Source: Rhytidiadelphus loreus (taxonomy: Eukaryota > Streptophyta > Bryopsida > Hypnales > Hylocomiaceae). Taken from it: a stretch of 64,000 nt of DNA. The notes below the pieces were generated by a model. That model was given only the letters and a program-made list of their open reading frames with translations. It searched no databases and was not told the origin of the DNA. The stretch is from contig OX344763.1 in NCBI GenBank assembly GCA_947034895.1, forward strand, positions 32,983,025 to 33,047,024. The letters are read 5' to 3'. Shown here piece by piece: positions 35,341-48,575 of the stretch (within the stretch, counting starts at the first letter, position 1; every line of letters begins with the position of its first letter). The translations under genes were made by a program, and so were the position numbers.

Positions 35341-37699
35341 AGACCGGTTAACATCATTGTGTGCAGAGAAAGCAAGATTCCGGCAGCATTTAGACTGAGC
35401 CTGATAACCGTGCAAAAGTTCAAGAACCGCTTACGCAAACACGAACGTACGCCAGCATTTTCGTTTATTTAATGAAGGGAATCACGTACCCATCAAGACA
35501 GCCAGTGGCCACCGGTCGCATATGGACGAGCAAAACCTTTTGCCCGAATGGACAACTCAATTACAATTCAGGAGAAAAGATTCCTCAAGTGGCCGCTGCA
35601 AATCGGCACACCACTCTCACACCTTCATCGAGAACGAGGGTTTCACTGTAGAGAACAAGGGTTTCACTGTGGTTTTGACTGTACAGAACTAGGGTTTCAC
35701 TGAACAGAACAGTGGCGTCCAGCTTCCATCCACCTTTACCTTCGAGGAAGAGCTGGACATGCTTGGTATGCGCAACAAGTATGGCTTGATTCTTTGTTCT
35801 ATGTGCGAACCCTCGCACACGATCGATAGTGCCACCGTGAACAGTTCGTCCACCAGTTTCCGCGTGGGAGTTTGACGCGCTTTGAACACTGTTCTTCTTC
35901 TTCCTTTTGCACCACGTCTCTCTCAGAAAATGCCACCATTCTGCGCGAGTCTGTAACTCCGGGAGAGACCGGAAGCTTGAATTTGTGAATACGAGAGCCT
36001 AGTGTTACCACACTAAGTGCTAAGTGCTTTGTACCCATTGCATCAGGTGCACAGACACTCATCTGCAGGCTCAAGCTTTTCTTCTGCTGTGGTGTTGAAG
36101 GTGGCAGCGATCCCTGGAGCTCGTGCGTACCGACAAGGGTTTCGGAATGACGATGCGGGGGCGCTCCAGTAAGCCTTGGTTTCGTTTCCGATCTTGTCTG
36201 CTGGGCGGCGGTTGCCTTCGTGCTGACCAAGATGTTCGTTCAGAGCTTTGGTCACCCTGGAGTTGCGACGAGGGCAGCCTTATCCAGAACTAGGGTTTCA
36301 CTGTACAGTGCTGTGACTCCCAGCTTCGATCCACATTCAGCTTAGAGGACGAGCTTGAGATGGTTGGTATGTGTAACAATACAGCTTGATTTTCTGTAGG
36401 TGATACCATGTTATTTTAGAGGCCAATTTCAGGTCATTTTTTGGTTGTCCGTCTATGATCTTTTTGCTGAATGGGTGTGAGATTCGTGACAGATTGTGAT
36501 TTAAGTTTCTCGTGTGGACTGTGCATCGTAGAATCTGAAGTTTTGTTGTAATGAGACTCTGCGCGTCTTGGAATTCCACAACGTTGGTGTTCATTGAAGT
36601 ATTTTGGCACGCAGAGATTTGGAGGGTGCTGTGCATGAGTAAGAATTCCGGGAGCGCCAAGAAGGGTGGTTTTAGAGTTTCAAGGGAGAACGCAAGTCCT
36701 GGCATGCACTGAAGCGACAGGTGAATTATGAGGTGAATCTGTAGGTCCCTTACTTTGTGTGTGCTGAACACTTGTGTGTGTGCTTTGTAACGAATAAGTA
36801 GTAGATTTCATGCCCTTCAATTCCATGTAAGGGAGATGTTTTGCCAAAGATATAGGCTGTATTGGATTGCCATAGCTCTGATATTCCCTCGTGCTAATTG
36901 GATTTCCTGTCGTTATCTCTTTCTATGAAGGTCTTTCAATTGTTGTTGAAATACCACCGTTTAGCTCCTTAAATCACCCAAAACACCGTATTGTGTCTCC
37001 TCTCTCCTGTCTCCTGTTTTCTTTAGCAGTATTGTGTATAGCAGTATTGTGTAGGTCACATTGGGACTTTCTTTTGTGCGGTTTTGTTCATTTTTTCATC
37101 AACTCATGCAGTATTGTTCACTGACTCAGGTGATAAAATTTTCTGCCCATATGAGTTCTGTTTTCACAGTATGATGAATGGAATTGACCATGAATCCTTT
37201 CCGGTTGTCATTTCTGGTTGGAAGTGATTCTGGATAGCATTCGTTTAGGAGCAGGGAGTCTTTTATTTCTTGGATTTTAAATAATTTCTGCTTTGCATGG
37301 TTCCTTGTCCATGGCTTGCTTCTCATCCACGAGTAGAACTGTTTGCCGATGTGGTCGTGTTACGTTATTTTTGCTTTTTGTCACTTGTCCACGATGATGT
37401 TGAATGTCTTTGTTTGGAGTTTTAGCTGTTGAATAAAGTTGAAGGTAGTTAGAACTAAAATTCGTATAGAGTACGATAGTGTGCAGCATTGTGATGTCCT
37501 AATTTAAGTGAGCACTCGTTTGTGTAGGTTGCAGAAGGAAGAGCAAGAGCCTGTTCATGAGCATGGGTTGGGCATCACAACTTGGAGTCTAAATGTGAGA
37601 GATTAGAGTTGGCAAGTTTTCAACCAAGTGTCCAGCTACGTTCAACTTTAGCAAGTGGTGACCAGTTAGTCTTCTATCCAGAGTGTTTGGTTTTGATTG
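35341..37699. other. Divergent ITPK/HNL intergenic region, unit 3
   Basis: Counterpart of 4656-6222, with an extra stretch also seen in unit 4 (about 36100-36840 here, 55680-56400 there). GC is higher at about 35600-36300. Overlapping unrecognised ORFs of about 143 codons on the minus strand (35799-36230 and 36337-36771) are not kept open in the other units, so I treat them as chance. It probably contains the ITPK 5' end and HNL upstream sequence. Confidence 0.4.
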
Positions 37700-38008
37700 A
37701 TGTCTGATGCTCACTCGAGCAAGGACTTTTTGGAGAGGGCAAAGATTGCTTCGGAGGTGAAGCTAGCACGGACTTGGCTCCCAATTGAAGGTATTATCAC
37801 TTTCTGATATGATTGATTTGAATGTGTTATATTAGGACCCCTAATTTTGAAATATCAGTAAGAAGCCCTCAATGAATAGTACCCAAACCGAGTTGTAGAT
37901 GGAAACCATTATGCCATGGGGGACCTGTATGTTGTTCTTGGTAGGGGCAAAGATGGTTCAATTATCTTCAAAGGCAGTCTGTTCTTCAAGCGACCTTTTC
38001 AGAGCTGA
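37700..38008 (+). CDS. Two-exon 66-codon ORF of unknown function, copy 2
   Basis: Exon 1 37700-37790 and exon 2 37899-38008 have the same start codon, splice sites, phase and TGA stop as 6223-6531. The difference I see is a change to K in SIIFKGSLFF, plus a silent change in the LYVV region (CTG for TTG). That few changes between copies is equally consistent with recent duplication, so it is weak evidence of selection. Family unknown: a short acidic-to-basic protein with no membrane segment or signal peptide. HNL copy C starts about 870 bp downstream on the same strand. Confidence 0.4.
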
Positions 38009-38881
38009 TTGTCCTTTCAGGGAAGCCAAGTTAAACTGTTTGAAACGATTTCCAGTAAATTTTCGTAGGATGAAAAATAGAGTTGGCATCTAACCCAAGT
38101 CGTTTGATGTTTTTTGGACATATTAGGAATTAAACTTTTAGAAATGTACGCTATTGATACATTGAAGAAAGCGAAATGTACCTTTGTGTTATGTTAGTGG
38201 TTGTTTTTTGAGCACCCTACCTTAGGCCTTATTCAGGTTTCTCAGAACCAGAGACGCGAGCAGTTTTGGACTTCCCAATACCTGCTGACTCAGAAGACTT
38301 CTTCCCTTCACTGTAGGGCAAATTTTTCGTCACTATCGATTCTGAGTAATTCAGGAGATCATTCTTTGCAAGTCAAACCCAACATCGTAGCATCAGCACA
38401 TGTGTCCTAAGACAGCCTGCTCGAGGTTTGAAATTGAACACATAACAGTTAATCAAACAAGGCATTGGCATTAGCCAAAAGTGTTGGAAAATTTGTACTC
38501 TCCAACTGTACAATATACAACTGGGTAACAAATTGATTCATATAAACATTAGCAACTATGCATCTCATGAAAGAGAATAACTGTCACAAAAGTTCTAGTT
38601 TTTATTGGATGTCAAGCTAAATTTTAGAAGTGTGCAATTTAGGAAAGCTTTATGATGTTTAGGTTAGAGTGGCAAGTTTTCAACCAAGTGTCCAGCTATG
38701 TTCAACTTCACCAAGTGGTGGCTTGTTAGTCTTCTACCTAGAGTGTTTGATATCTGATGCTCACTAGAACAAGGACATTTTGCTCACTTTATGCTTCTAT
38801 GTAAATCATTGTTTGTAGGGTACACAAGCCACTTATGCGAAGGGGAGATTGGTATGTGCAATTATTGTTTTAAGATATACG

Positions 38882-41800
38882 ATGGTTGAAATAGTGAATG
38901 AACTTTCTCATGGAGAAAAGGTATGCTTGGTTCCAATCACAAATTTTGTACATGTCAATAGATTTGATAGCATTGACACCATGTCTAATTTTGCCATGCT
39001 ATAGTCTATGATATGAAATCCCTTGTTTTTCTAAGGTTTGATCCATTGTTTGTGTCATGGGATGTAGTTGTGTGATTCTATCTTTCAATGGTACCAACCT
39101 CAAGGACCAATTCAATTGGAGGTGGTGTTTGTACATGGATTGGAGCACCATAATTGTGGCGATGCATATTGGAAGACTTGGTTGGCTCGAGATGGTACAC
39201 CAGACAACATTTGGCCCATGACATGGCTTCCAGATGAATTCTCCTCCGCAAAAGTCCTTGCATTGAAATATGATGCTAGCATAAAGCAGACTGCCATTAA
39301 TGGAAGGATGGACTTGTTTCTTATTGGAGAGAAGCTTGTACAAGAAATGGTGCAATTTGGTAAAATTGGACAAAATGGAGTCCCGGTGGTATTTGTGTGT
39401 CATGGGTTTGGTGGCTTGGTGGCTAAGCAAATTGTTACATGCGCAAAGGATTGTTTCTCACAAGACCCCAAGGCTCAAAAGTTGTTGAAGAACATTGGGG
39501 CCATTTTGTTTTATTCCACACCTCATCATGGATCTCATTTGGCCAAATCTTCATCATATTTTGAGAGTTTTGGGGGTGGTGGGAAGGGTCCCTTATTGGA
39601 AAATTCAGAAGTGTTGAGTCTAGAAATAAGTCGCCTCAACCATGCATTTGAGCAAGTTGCTAAGGAGCACTCTTGGATTTTCCTTCAGTAGTTGAGATGC
39701 ATGCAACAAAACCAGTAAGTCACTACTTGATCATACTATCTTTGAATTCATTGAGGTTACATATAGTTGTGATTTAGGTGTCAATGGTTGTAATTTGGTA
39801 TCTATGCTTCCTAGACTAACATGAGAAATTTGTGTCATTTTGGCTAGTATGGTGCAATGGTGGTGGAAGAAGGATCTTCAAGATTTGAAGGTGGAAATTA
39901 CCTTGCTTTAAACAACGATCATTTTGATGTTGTGAGACCGGAAACCAAGAAGGATTCTAGCTACTTATTATTGACTAATTGCCTAAAGGAGGTATTGGAA
40001 AGGTATGTTGTGAAGCCTATTGAAGAAATTGAAAGCCTTATACCTGATGGCTTTGTAAGATTGGAGGTGCAAGAGGAGGCCATGAAGAGGAAACTCCAAG
40101 AAGTATCTATTGTAGGATTGGTTGGAATGGGAGGTATTGGAAAGACAACTTTGGCAAGAGCAGGATAACATCAATATGCAAAGATTTTGAAAAGAGTTGC
40201 TATCTAGATGACGTGAAATCAAAGACAAGCTTGGATGAAGTGTTGATTACACTATTGCAAAAATTTGGAATCAAGGATAGAAAGACAGGTTGTATTGCCG
40301 AGAGAAGTGCCTTGCAAGATTGCAAGAAGAGTTTGTTGGATGATTTGAAGAGGTATGTGAAAGAACATAAAGTTTTGGTGGTTGTGGATGATGTGGGGAC
40401 GAAAGAGAACTTTGCCTCTTTGTTGAAGGACATGGATTTCTTGAATGGAAACAAGGAGTCCAAAATAATTGTGACATGTAGAAATTGGCAAGTGTTGAAG
40501 GGGATTGTACAAGAGAGTGGTAGATATATGGTGGAGCCTATGAATTCTAGTGAAGATATTGAACTATTTTCTTATCATGCATTTAAGGGAGCTCAAACTT
40601 TGGATCAAAGGCATCAAACACTATTTGGTTTTCTATCAAAGGATTCTTCAATGGATTTGATTGATGATTTTCAAAGCATGTGCTATGAAGTTGTGAAGGC
40701 TTGTGGTGGTTTGCCTCTAAGCCTTGAAGTGATGGGTTGTTGCTTGGGAGGTTATCTAATGGATGGCGATCTATCTAGCATGCAATGCTTAAATTGTTGG
40801 AGGGAAGCATTGGAAAGATTGAAGCATGCTGAGCCTTTGGAAGGGGGAGTTGACAATGATAGGCTTTGGAAGGTGTTAGAAATAAGCTATGATTGCTTAA
40901 GCGAGAGTGAACAAAATATGTTCTTGAATATTGCATGTTTCTTTTGTGGTTCAGTGCGATACGGTGAAGAAACTCTATTACAGATATGGGGAGACGAACG
41001 TTCTAAGTTGACATCAATCAAAAATTTGAAGGAGAGATGTTTGGTGAAGATCAATGAGGATGATAAATGTTTGACCATGCATGACCAACTACGTGATATG
41101 GGTCGAAGTGTTGTAAGACGTCAATCCAAAGGAGTTTTGAATAAGATGACTAGAATATGGGACTTCAAAGATGTGAGAAATCTTTTTCAAAGCACTAAGG
41201 TATTTCTATACTGGATGATTTATTGATTGATGTAATTCAATGATTTTGAACTTTCAACATCACTTCTACGTTTTTATTCTAGTTATGTTGTTTTTTCTTT
41301 TTATTTGTGGCAGATCACATCTCCATGGATACAAGGTTTGTCATTGGAAGAATGGGGTAAAACTTCAATGGCCTTTATGGAAGGTTGTTCAATTGGGACT
41401 TCAACACGACAAGAGATTGGCAAGTGGAAAGGATTTACATTGGATTGTCCTGAGATGAGGTTGTTTAACCTTTATGAAGTAGATAAGACAATTATTAAGG
41501 GAATCAATATCAAGGATTATTCATGTATTCAATGGCTTTGTTTGAAGGGAACCAACATCTCTAAATTGCCAAAGTTTGTGACAGATTGTAATGAGCTATG
41601 TGTTCTAGACATGAGAGATTGCAAGTATTTGAAGAACCTTGATGAATCCCCTAAAAACTTGGTCAATTTATTGAAGCTCAATCTTTCTAAGTGCATGCGC
41701 CTTGGGAATCAACCTAATTCTATTGGCAACTTGGTCAAGTTAATTGAACTTGATATTTCTGGTTGTGAGGGGCTCACAAGTCTGCCCGATTCCATTGGCA

Positions 41801-42774
41801 ACTTGGTGAAGTTAGAGAAGTTTGATATTTCTAGTTGTGAGCGGCTCACAAGTCTACCCGATTCCATTGGCAACTTGGTGAAGTTAGAGAAGTTTGATAG
41901 TTCTAGTTGTGAGGGGCTCACAAGTCTACCCGATTCCATTGGCAACTTGGTCAACTCATCTGAACTTAATATTTCTTATTGTTCAGGACTCACAAGTCTA
42001 CCGGATTCCATTGGCAACTTGGTCAAGTTAATTGAACTTGATATTTTTATTTGTGAAGGGCTCACAAGTCTACCCGATTCCATTGGCAATTTGGTGAAGT
42101 TAGAGAACTTTGATATTCGTGGTTGTCAAGGGCTTACAAGTCTACCCGATTCCATTGGCAACTTAGGCAATTTATCCAAACTTCGTATTTCTAGTTGTCA
42201 AAGGCTCACAAGTCTACCCGATTCCATTGGCAACTTGGTGAAATTAGAGAACTTTGATATTTTCGATTGTACTAGGCTCACAAGTCTACCCGATTCCATT
42301 GGCAACTTGGTGAAGTTGGAGAAGTTTGATATTTCTAGTTGTGAAGGGCTCACAAGTCTACCGGATTCCATTGGCAACTTGGTCAACTTATCCAAACTTC
42401 ATATTTCTTATTGTCCAGGGCTCACAAGTCTACCGGATTCCATAGGCAACTTGGTCAACTTATCCAAACTTGATATTTCTAGTTGTGAGCTACTCACAAG
42501 TCTACCCGATTCCATTGGCAATTTGGTCAATTTATCCAAACTTCATATTTCTAGTTGTGAGAGGCTCACAAGTCTATCCAATTCCATTGGCAACTTGGTG
42601 AAGTTAGAGAACTTTGGTATTTTTCGTTGTGAGGGGCTTACAAGTCTACCCGATTCCATTGGCAACTTGGTCAACTTATCCGTACTTTCTATTTCTAATT
42701 GTGAGCGGCTCACAAGTCTACCCGATTCCATTGGCAACTTGGTCAAGTTATCCAAACTTGATGTTTTTGGTTGA
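38882..42774 (+). pseudogene. HNL copy C: frameshifted hydrolase and NB-ARC, intact LRR exon
   Basis: Exons 38882-38920, 39068-39714, 39848-41199 and 41314-42774. The hydrolase exon is 647 bp where the other copies have 648: a base is missing near 39680, giving a TAG at 39689-39691. The NB-ARC exon is 1352 bp where the others have 1353: a base is missing near 40166, just after the P-loop (GMGGIGKTTLARAG), giving a TAA. The two deletions do not restore the frame. Everything else is in excellent state: VVVDDVG, GLPLSLEVMG, FLNIACFF, TMHDQLRDMG, and a 486-codon LRR exon with about 15 repeats. The hydrolase elbow is CHGFGGLV, as in all copies. Both lesions are single bases, so consensus error in the assembly is a real alternative to a true pseudogene. 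Confidence 0.8.
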
Positions 42775-42924
42775 GAAGGGCTCATAAGTCATAAGTCTAC
42801 CCGATTCCATTGGCAACTTGGTCAACTTATCCAAACTTTAGATTTATGGTTGTGAAGGGCTCATAAGTCATAAGTCTACCTGATTCCATTGGCAACTTGG
42901 TCAACTTATCCAAACTTTAGATTT
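41715..42924 (+). repeat. 72-bp coding minisatellite (LRR array) of HNL copy C
   Basis: About 15 in-frame 72-bp repeats to 42774, each with a core close to LTSLPDSIGNLVKLENFDIS. The stop (TGA 42772-42774) arises where GGTTGTGAG has become GGTTGAG, the same lesion as at the end of copy A. Two decayed repeats follow, with an internal partial duplication (CTCATAAGTCATAAGTC), to the ancestral TTTAG near 42919. Confidence 0.85.
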
Positions 42925-45204
42925 CTTAGATTTAGAAGCCAAGGATTTTGTGTTAGCCAAGTTCTATGTCCCTCTTGGACACTTTTTAAACTTGCTTGTG
43001 ATTAAACACATTGTGCTAGTGAATATTCTTGAACTATTGTCTTTTTGTCATTTGAAGGACACTCAATATTGCCTGCAATGTCATACAACTTTAAGGACAT
43101 TGACTACTTAGAGACATAGGAGATTAATTTCATAATTGTTTTCATGCATTCAATAAAGCAATGAGACATAATTAGGAGTTTGGTTGTTCAAGCACCATCA
43201 TGTAAAGTGGTTATTAGTATTTGTCATCAAATGAACTTTGTGATACTTGAGCCATGTTTTGTCAACAAGCCTAATAATGTAGAATATTTCTTTTCTAACA
43301 TTAGGGTACACAACATAGATGTCCAAAAACTTCTATTATAATTGATATAGAAAAAATGTATCAAAATCTCAAAAGTAACTCCCTCATTTTAGCATGTTTT
43401 CTAAAAACGTGTACAAGTGGAGGCTAGGTTGCCATGTGGATACATTTTCATCCATCCTCCTAATGATGTGGCTTGGGATGTCGCCCCTCCAAAATATAAC
43501 GTGTTGGAGCAAAAATTTGATGTGGAGTTGTTGGAAAATGACATGGTTACTTGGCATGCCTAATCAATACACCTTGGCTATATCCTTCAATGTATGTAAC
43601 CATGTAGATGCCTTATTAGATACACACATCTTTTTTAAGACATCTATTTTGGGTCAAAATGAGGTATTAGGAGCCACCCCAGACGTAACCATTGCCTTTT
43701 TTAGACAATTATTGATTGTTTAGGTCAAATTTTCTAGATTTCCCCCCAAAAAAACAATGCCCCATTCTTATAAATGTCATAGTGTAATATTTGTGTATTG
43801 TATAGCCTATGATGTCATCATTTAATCTAAATTAAGTACAAAAATACAATTGTAACCAGTGCATTTTACTCCTTTGTTGAATTTGAAATTAGACTATATA
43901 GAAACTTTTCCATTGAAATTAATAATACTTTGAATAGAATATGTCATTATTGGCAACTTTGAATAATTTTTAAAACTAATCTTGATGAAATTGATGAAAT
44001 TTTTGAGTGAAATATTCCATTAACATTTCAAAAAGGAATCCGAAAGGACCTTTCCATGGTCTCCATTGACTCCTAATAGCTCACTTATACCCATTTAGAC
44101 AATGTTCTACTTTTGTAGAAGATCATAACTTCATGTGGCATTTGTTGTGGAGAACTGGATGTCTAGTATAGACGTTGCAATGTATAATTGGACGTTGTTT
44201 TGGCAATGAACAATATCAAATTAGGTATTGTTATTGATTCATACATATTTTTGGAGACGTTGTTGCTACTATCAATATTAGCTACTTTATGTTTTTTACA
44301 TTTCATCTCTTACGTTTTATACATGTCATGTGTTGCATTTTATAAGACATGGGGGCCTTTCATGACTTCCATTATGTTGGTAATGATGTTGTTTACACCG
44401 CATTGAATGTGCAAAATATTCTTGAACTCTCTCTAAACATTCAATTTGATTTGTTAGTGTGTATTGGTGTTATATTTGAAGTTTATGTGAGTCAATGCAA
44501 TGCTTGAGAGGGCATCACTATTGAAGGGCAATTACGAAATGAAGCATGTACATCACAGTATACTAATGTCTAATACCATTTCACCATTGAAATTACATTA
44601 GGCTCCACATGTTGTACTACATGTCCTGTATGACATTTGCTTTGACAACAATCACTCTGGAATGGGGTTAAGATGCATATTCAATTAGATGTGATCCATG
44701 TCGTCTCCAATATCATTAAACACACATGTACGTTTTATGGATCCTGTACATTATACTCTCCAAATGCCAATGTCAATGTCATTCTACATATCCCACCAAA
44801 CAAGACATCGTTCTTTTAACATGTACAATCATTGTACTAAACCAAATAACACAACCAAGGTTATGGCAACAAACTATAGCAAACATTCAACGGATTGCAC
44901 ATATATGAACAACACATGGGATAATACTTGATCTTTATATTGTGGTCCTTGGACATTGTTTCATTACAATCATGTAATACCATCACATTTTGTATGCAAC
45001 ATATATACCGAATTCTAGGCCAACAATTACACTCTAAAGTAGCACATACTAGGCACATCAAAATTTGTCATATCTCTAATGTTTGGGTCAAAGATATGCC
45101 TTAGAGATTGCAAAAAATAGAAAGAAAAATATAAGGAAATTCGGAAGGTTATGCATCTTGGAATGGGTCTACAAGGCATAAATGATGAAGATATTGTGAC
45201 TTCA
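42925..45204. repeat. HNL 3' flank, copy 2
   Basis: Repeat of 11111-12935 at high identity, interrupted by a 444-bp element at 43650-44093. No gene is supported; the ORF at 43394-43723 runs into the inserted element and is a chimera. Homology to unit 1 ends abruptly at about 45204 (after ATTGTGACTTCA). Confidence 0.7.
43650..44093. mobile_element. 444-bp MITE with imperfect terminal inverted repeats
   Basis: Left end TGGGTCAAAATGAGGTATTA and reverse-complemented right end TGGGTATAAGTGAGCTATTA match at most positions, and both continue with GGAG. Units 1 (about 11828) and 4 (about 63786) both lack the segment and read from the same CATCTAT- or GTCTAT-like flank into AGACAATG, so this is an insertion in unit 3. 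The target duplication is in a T-rich run and cannot be fixed. There is no coding capacity. Confidence 0.7.
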
Positions 45205-48200
45205 AAATCTTCATGATCATCCACTCTACCACAATCCATACCATTATGACTTTATGCTCCATTCCATAAATGATTTCCAATGATATGCTACATGACCTAT
45301 TTGAATGAATGGTTCATTGAGAACCTCTTATCCTTAAGTGTCCTAGCATCACTAGGACACCCCCAACTTTGAACAGCCATTACTTCTAGCCAACTAGGTC
45401 AAATCACGCATTCTTTCAACGGTTAGAAGAGTATTCTCAAGGGATTTCCTAGCATGTAAGATAAGTCACCATGTTCTTCCCATATAAGGCGCTATTGCGC
45501 CCTATATGCTTCGGCGTCTTCATTTCTTCCTTCTTAGACTCTTGTAAAGCTTGGGATGTCACCTCTAAGGGCCCCCTTGCTCACTACTACACTTTGGGCA
45601 CAACAAAGAGATTCACGCATGGCATAACCATAGTTTCTACACTTAGGTAACTCCTTGGTCACGTTGGTTAGTATATAAAATTCTTACTACATTAGAAGAG
45701 GAGAAAAAACAAGTCATTTGTGGCAATGAAGACAACCTAACCAAAATTCATCATGTCATTTCTAATACATACTATATTGCATCCTCTTTATAGCCAACAT
45801 CTGCAAAATTGACTTTGAGAACATACTCCAATATAATAAAACATGATTGCATTTTGGTGCTCAACTATTCACAAGTGACTAAGTATATGTAGCCACTTCT
45901 ATGTGTCAGGTTGAATCATTGACAGGGGCGCTACCTTCAATGCCTTCATTTGGTAGAGGAAAAAATTTAGGGGGTTTGAATCCATGAACTTCCAATTACT
46001 ACGCAACCATATGCATGGAGGATTTGAATACAATCCTTAACTCCTAGACATGACATTCAACAATAACTACAAGTGTCTCAACCTTTAGAAAGACATTTAA
46101 TTCCACATCAAAATACAACAAAGCACATAGCATTCACTATCACCAAAGTAAAGTCACAAATTACAATACCCTCACTTCAAAAGTCGTAACCACTATAGAA
46201 ATTCTTCATGCTCATAAACAAATGAGGTTGTACTTGATGAGCTATAAGACTAGCATACTACAAGAAATATAGACTTCTTCTCATCAATAGCTGATGCTTT
46301 TCCAAATCAATTAAACCATAAATATATACAACAAATAAGTATATGGAGATACAAAGAATAGCTTCAAAAGAAAATTTAGACAAGCATTTATTTATAGACA
46401 AATAGAAAAACATACGATGTCATAAGTCCACCTAGACAAATGGCTTTAGAATCTACAATTCAATAAGTTTAATGTATACTAGCCAAAGCTTGTACCTATG
46501 AATATTGTGAATTGTGCTAATAATACACATCAAAAAGGCGTCAAACTCCACACCTACCCATATCATATGAACATTCCTACATGAAATGATCATATGAATA
46601 GAATTATTACCAAAACAATGATCATAAAGGATTTCAAAATTCATGGATGTCTAATAACCAAGCAAACCATGCCGTTTAGGATGGACCTAAGCTTTGACAT
46701 CATCATTGATGACACTTAGACCTTTGTTCAAACAAACATCAAATCAATTCCTACATGTGACAAGGTAAACACTTCACATGACGGTTGTCTAAAATCTATT
46801 AGTCTAATGTATGATAGGTTGCTATACATTTGGTAGGAATAAAGCAATAACCTATAGTCATACTTACATGACGAGGACATGTCTCCTCAAACCAATACTT
46901 TGCAATTAGCCTAATGAGCAACACATATATTGACTAGCACAAATGCCACAAAAAGTACAACTTTATAGAATGTAGTTATTGAATCCCACCTCACATCCCA
47001 TGTTGATCACATTCACAAAAGAACTAATTGATAGTATAAACCTTATAGACAAAACAATATATGATAATGAGGACACCATCGATCTTCAAAGGTTTCCAAT
47101 CTCTACACTATTGCAACTATACTTCAAAAACCAACAAATATGAATACATTCTAGCCAACGAGAGTGCCCTCCTAATTTAGCTGCAAACATGACACAACAC
47201 TAGAAGTCATAATCAATAGCACCTTCAAATCTTCAATAGCTGCATAATGTACGTGAGACATTATTTCAAGAGATGGCAATACCAACCTTCACTTCAATAT
47301 TTGTCATGCAATCCATTAGAGAATTATGAAGTCAATTCTCAAATGTACAAAGCCCAAGCTACAAATAGTATCTTTTGAAAGACATCATGATGTTCAACAT
47401 ACAAAATTAGATCACAAGAATGACTACAAAAAGTTTCATGATTCTTAAATGACACACATTAGTGCTTTAGACTTCAACGACCTGGTCACATGGAATTCTA
47501 ATATAATATATGCTACAAAATAAGAAAAACAAAAACAAAAACCCTATATCATGCATGTAGAAGTCATGTTTCTACTTTTGTTCACCATTGCATCCATATC
47601 ACTAATCACCATTTGTTGCTTCAATCTACATTAGAATTGAAAATATGAAAATTTCCAAACTTGATATGTACTACAAATTTTGGCTCACTTCTCCAACTAA
47701 TATTGTACACATAAATTACAACACAATGTGCCACATGCAAAGGGTTCAAAACACCAAATGGGCATATTCACTTCTTAAAGTCCGGAATATCATTACTATT
47801 CAATATATACAAATCATAGTCAAAGCCTTATACCTAGTCCATTGTATTACAACACTTTGTCCACCTAAGATGGAAGTCGTACTAAAACTAGTTTTACTCT
47901 TCTATCGATGCATTATTACTTATTAAAGAATGTATGTCCAAATCAACAAAAGATTAATAGAAAAGTGTTGATTTTGTTTGTTGATTAAATCAAGGCCAAG
48001 AAAAATTAAAAATACAAACCACCACATAGACAAAGCATTAGATGGGATTCAAACCTTTGGAAGGACCGTTTCAGGTTAGTTCCCATTGCTCTGCTGTTTA
48101 AAAGAAAATATGAAAAAAAACAAAAAAACTGAAAAACATGAAATACGAAAATTTAAAATATATTTATTTTTTTTAAATTATAATTTATTTTTTAATATAG

Positions 48201-48575
48201 GTTGATGTGGTTGAGTCTTGACCACATCAACAACCTCCGTGGCGGAGTTTCCAACATTTGGAAGTGTAGGGGAATTTACAACCTAGTACAACAATAGAAA
48301 CTCATCTAATGGTACGACTGTACGAGTCTACCATTTGGGCAAGGCAACCACCAAAGTTTGAACCCGAGAGCCTATTTGTGAGAACTCAAGGCTCCAATCT
48401 CAACATGAATCATGTGTTTTGGGTTTAAATAATCTATCCTACTTTGGTGTTCTCTAAAGTTAGTAAACTTTGGAGGCCATTTTCTCCTTCATACTTTGTC
48501 CATTTTTTAGAAAAGTTGTTGAAAAAGTTTTGTGTTTAAATATAATTTTGTGGTAAAAATTTTCAATTGAATCTC
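45205..48575. other. Single-copy intergenic segment of unit 3
   Basis: About 3.4 kb found only here in the window. It contains no ORF above 93 codons, no recognisable protein, and no clear LTRs or terminal repeats. A perfect 11-bp hairpin (GTTGATGTGGT / ACCACATCAAC, 9-nt loop) lies at 48201-48231 in a short GC-richer patch. It joins directly to block X, and unit 2 may have carried it before the deletion that fused HNL copy B to block X. Confidence 0.5.
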
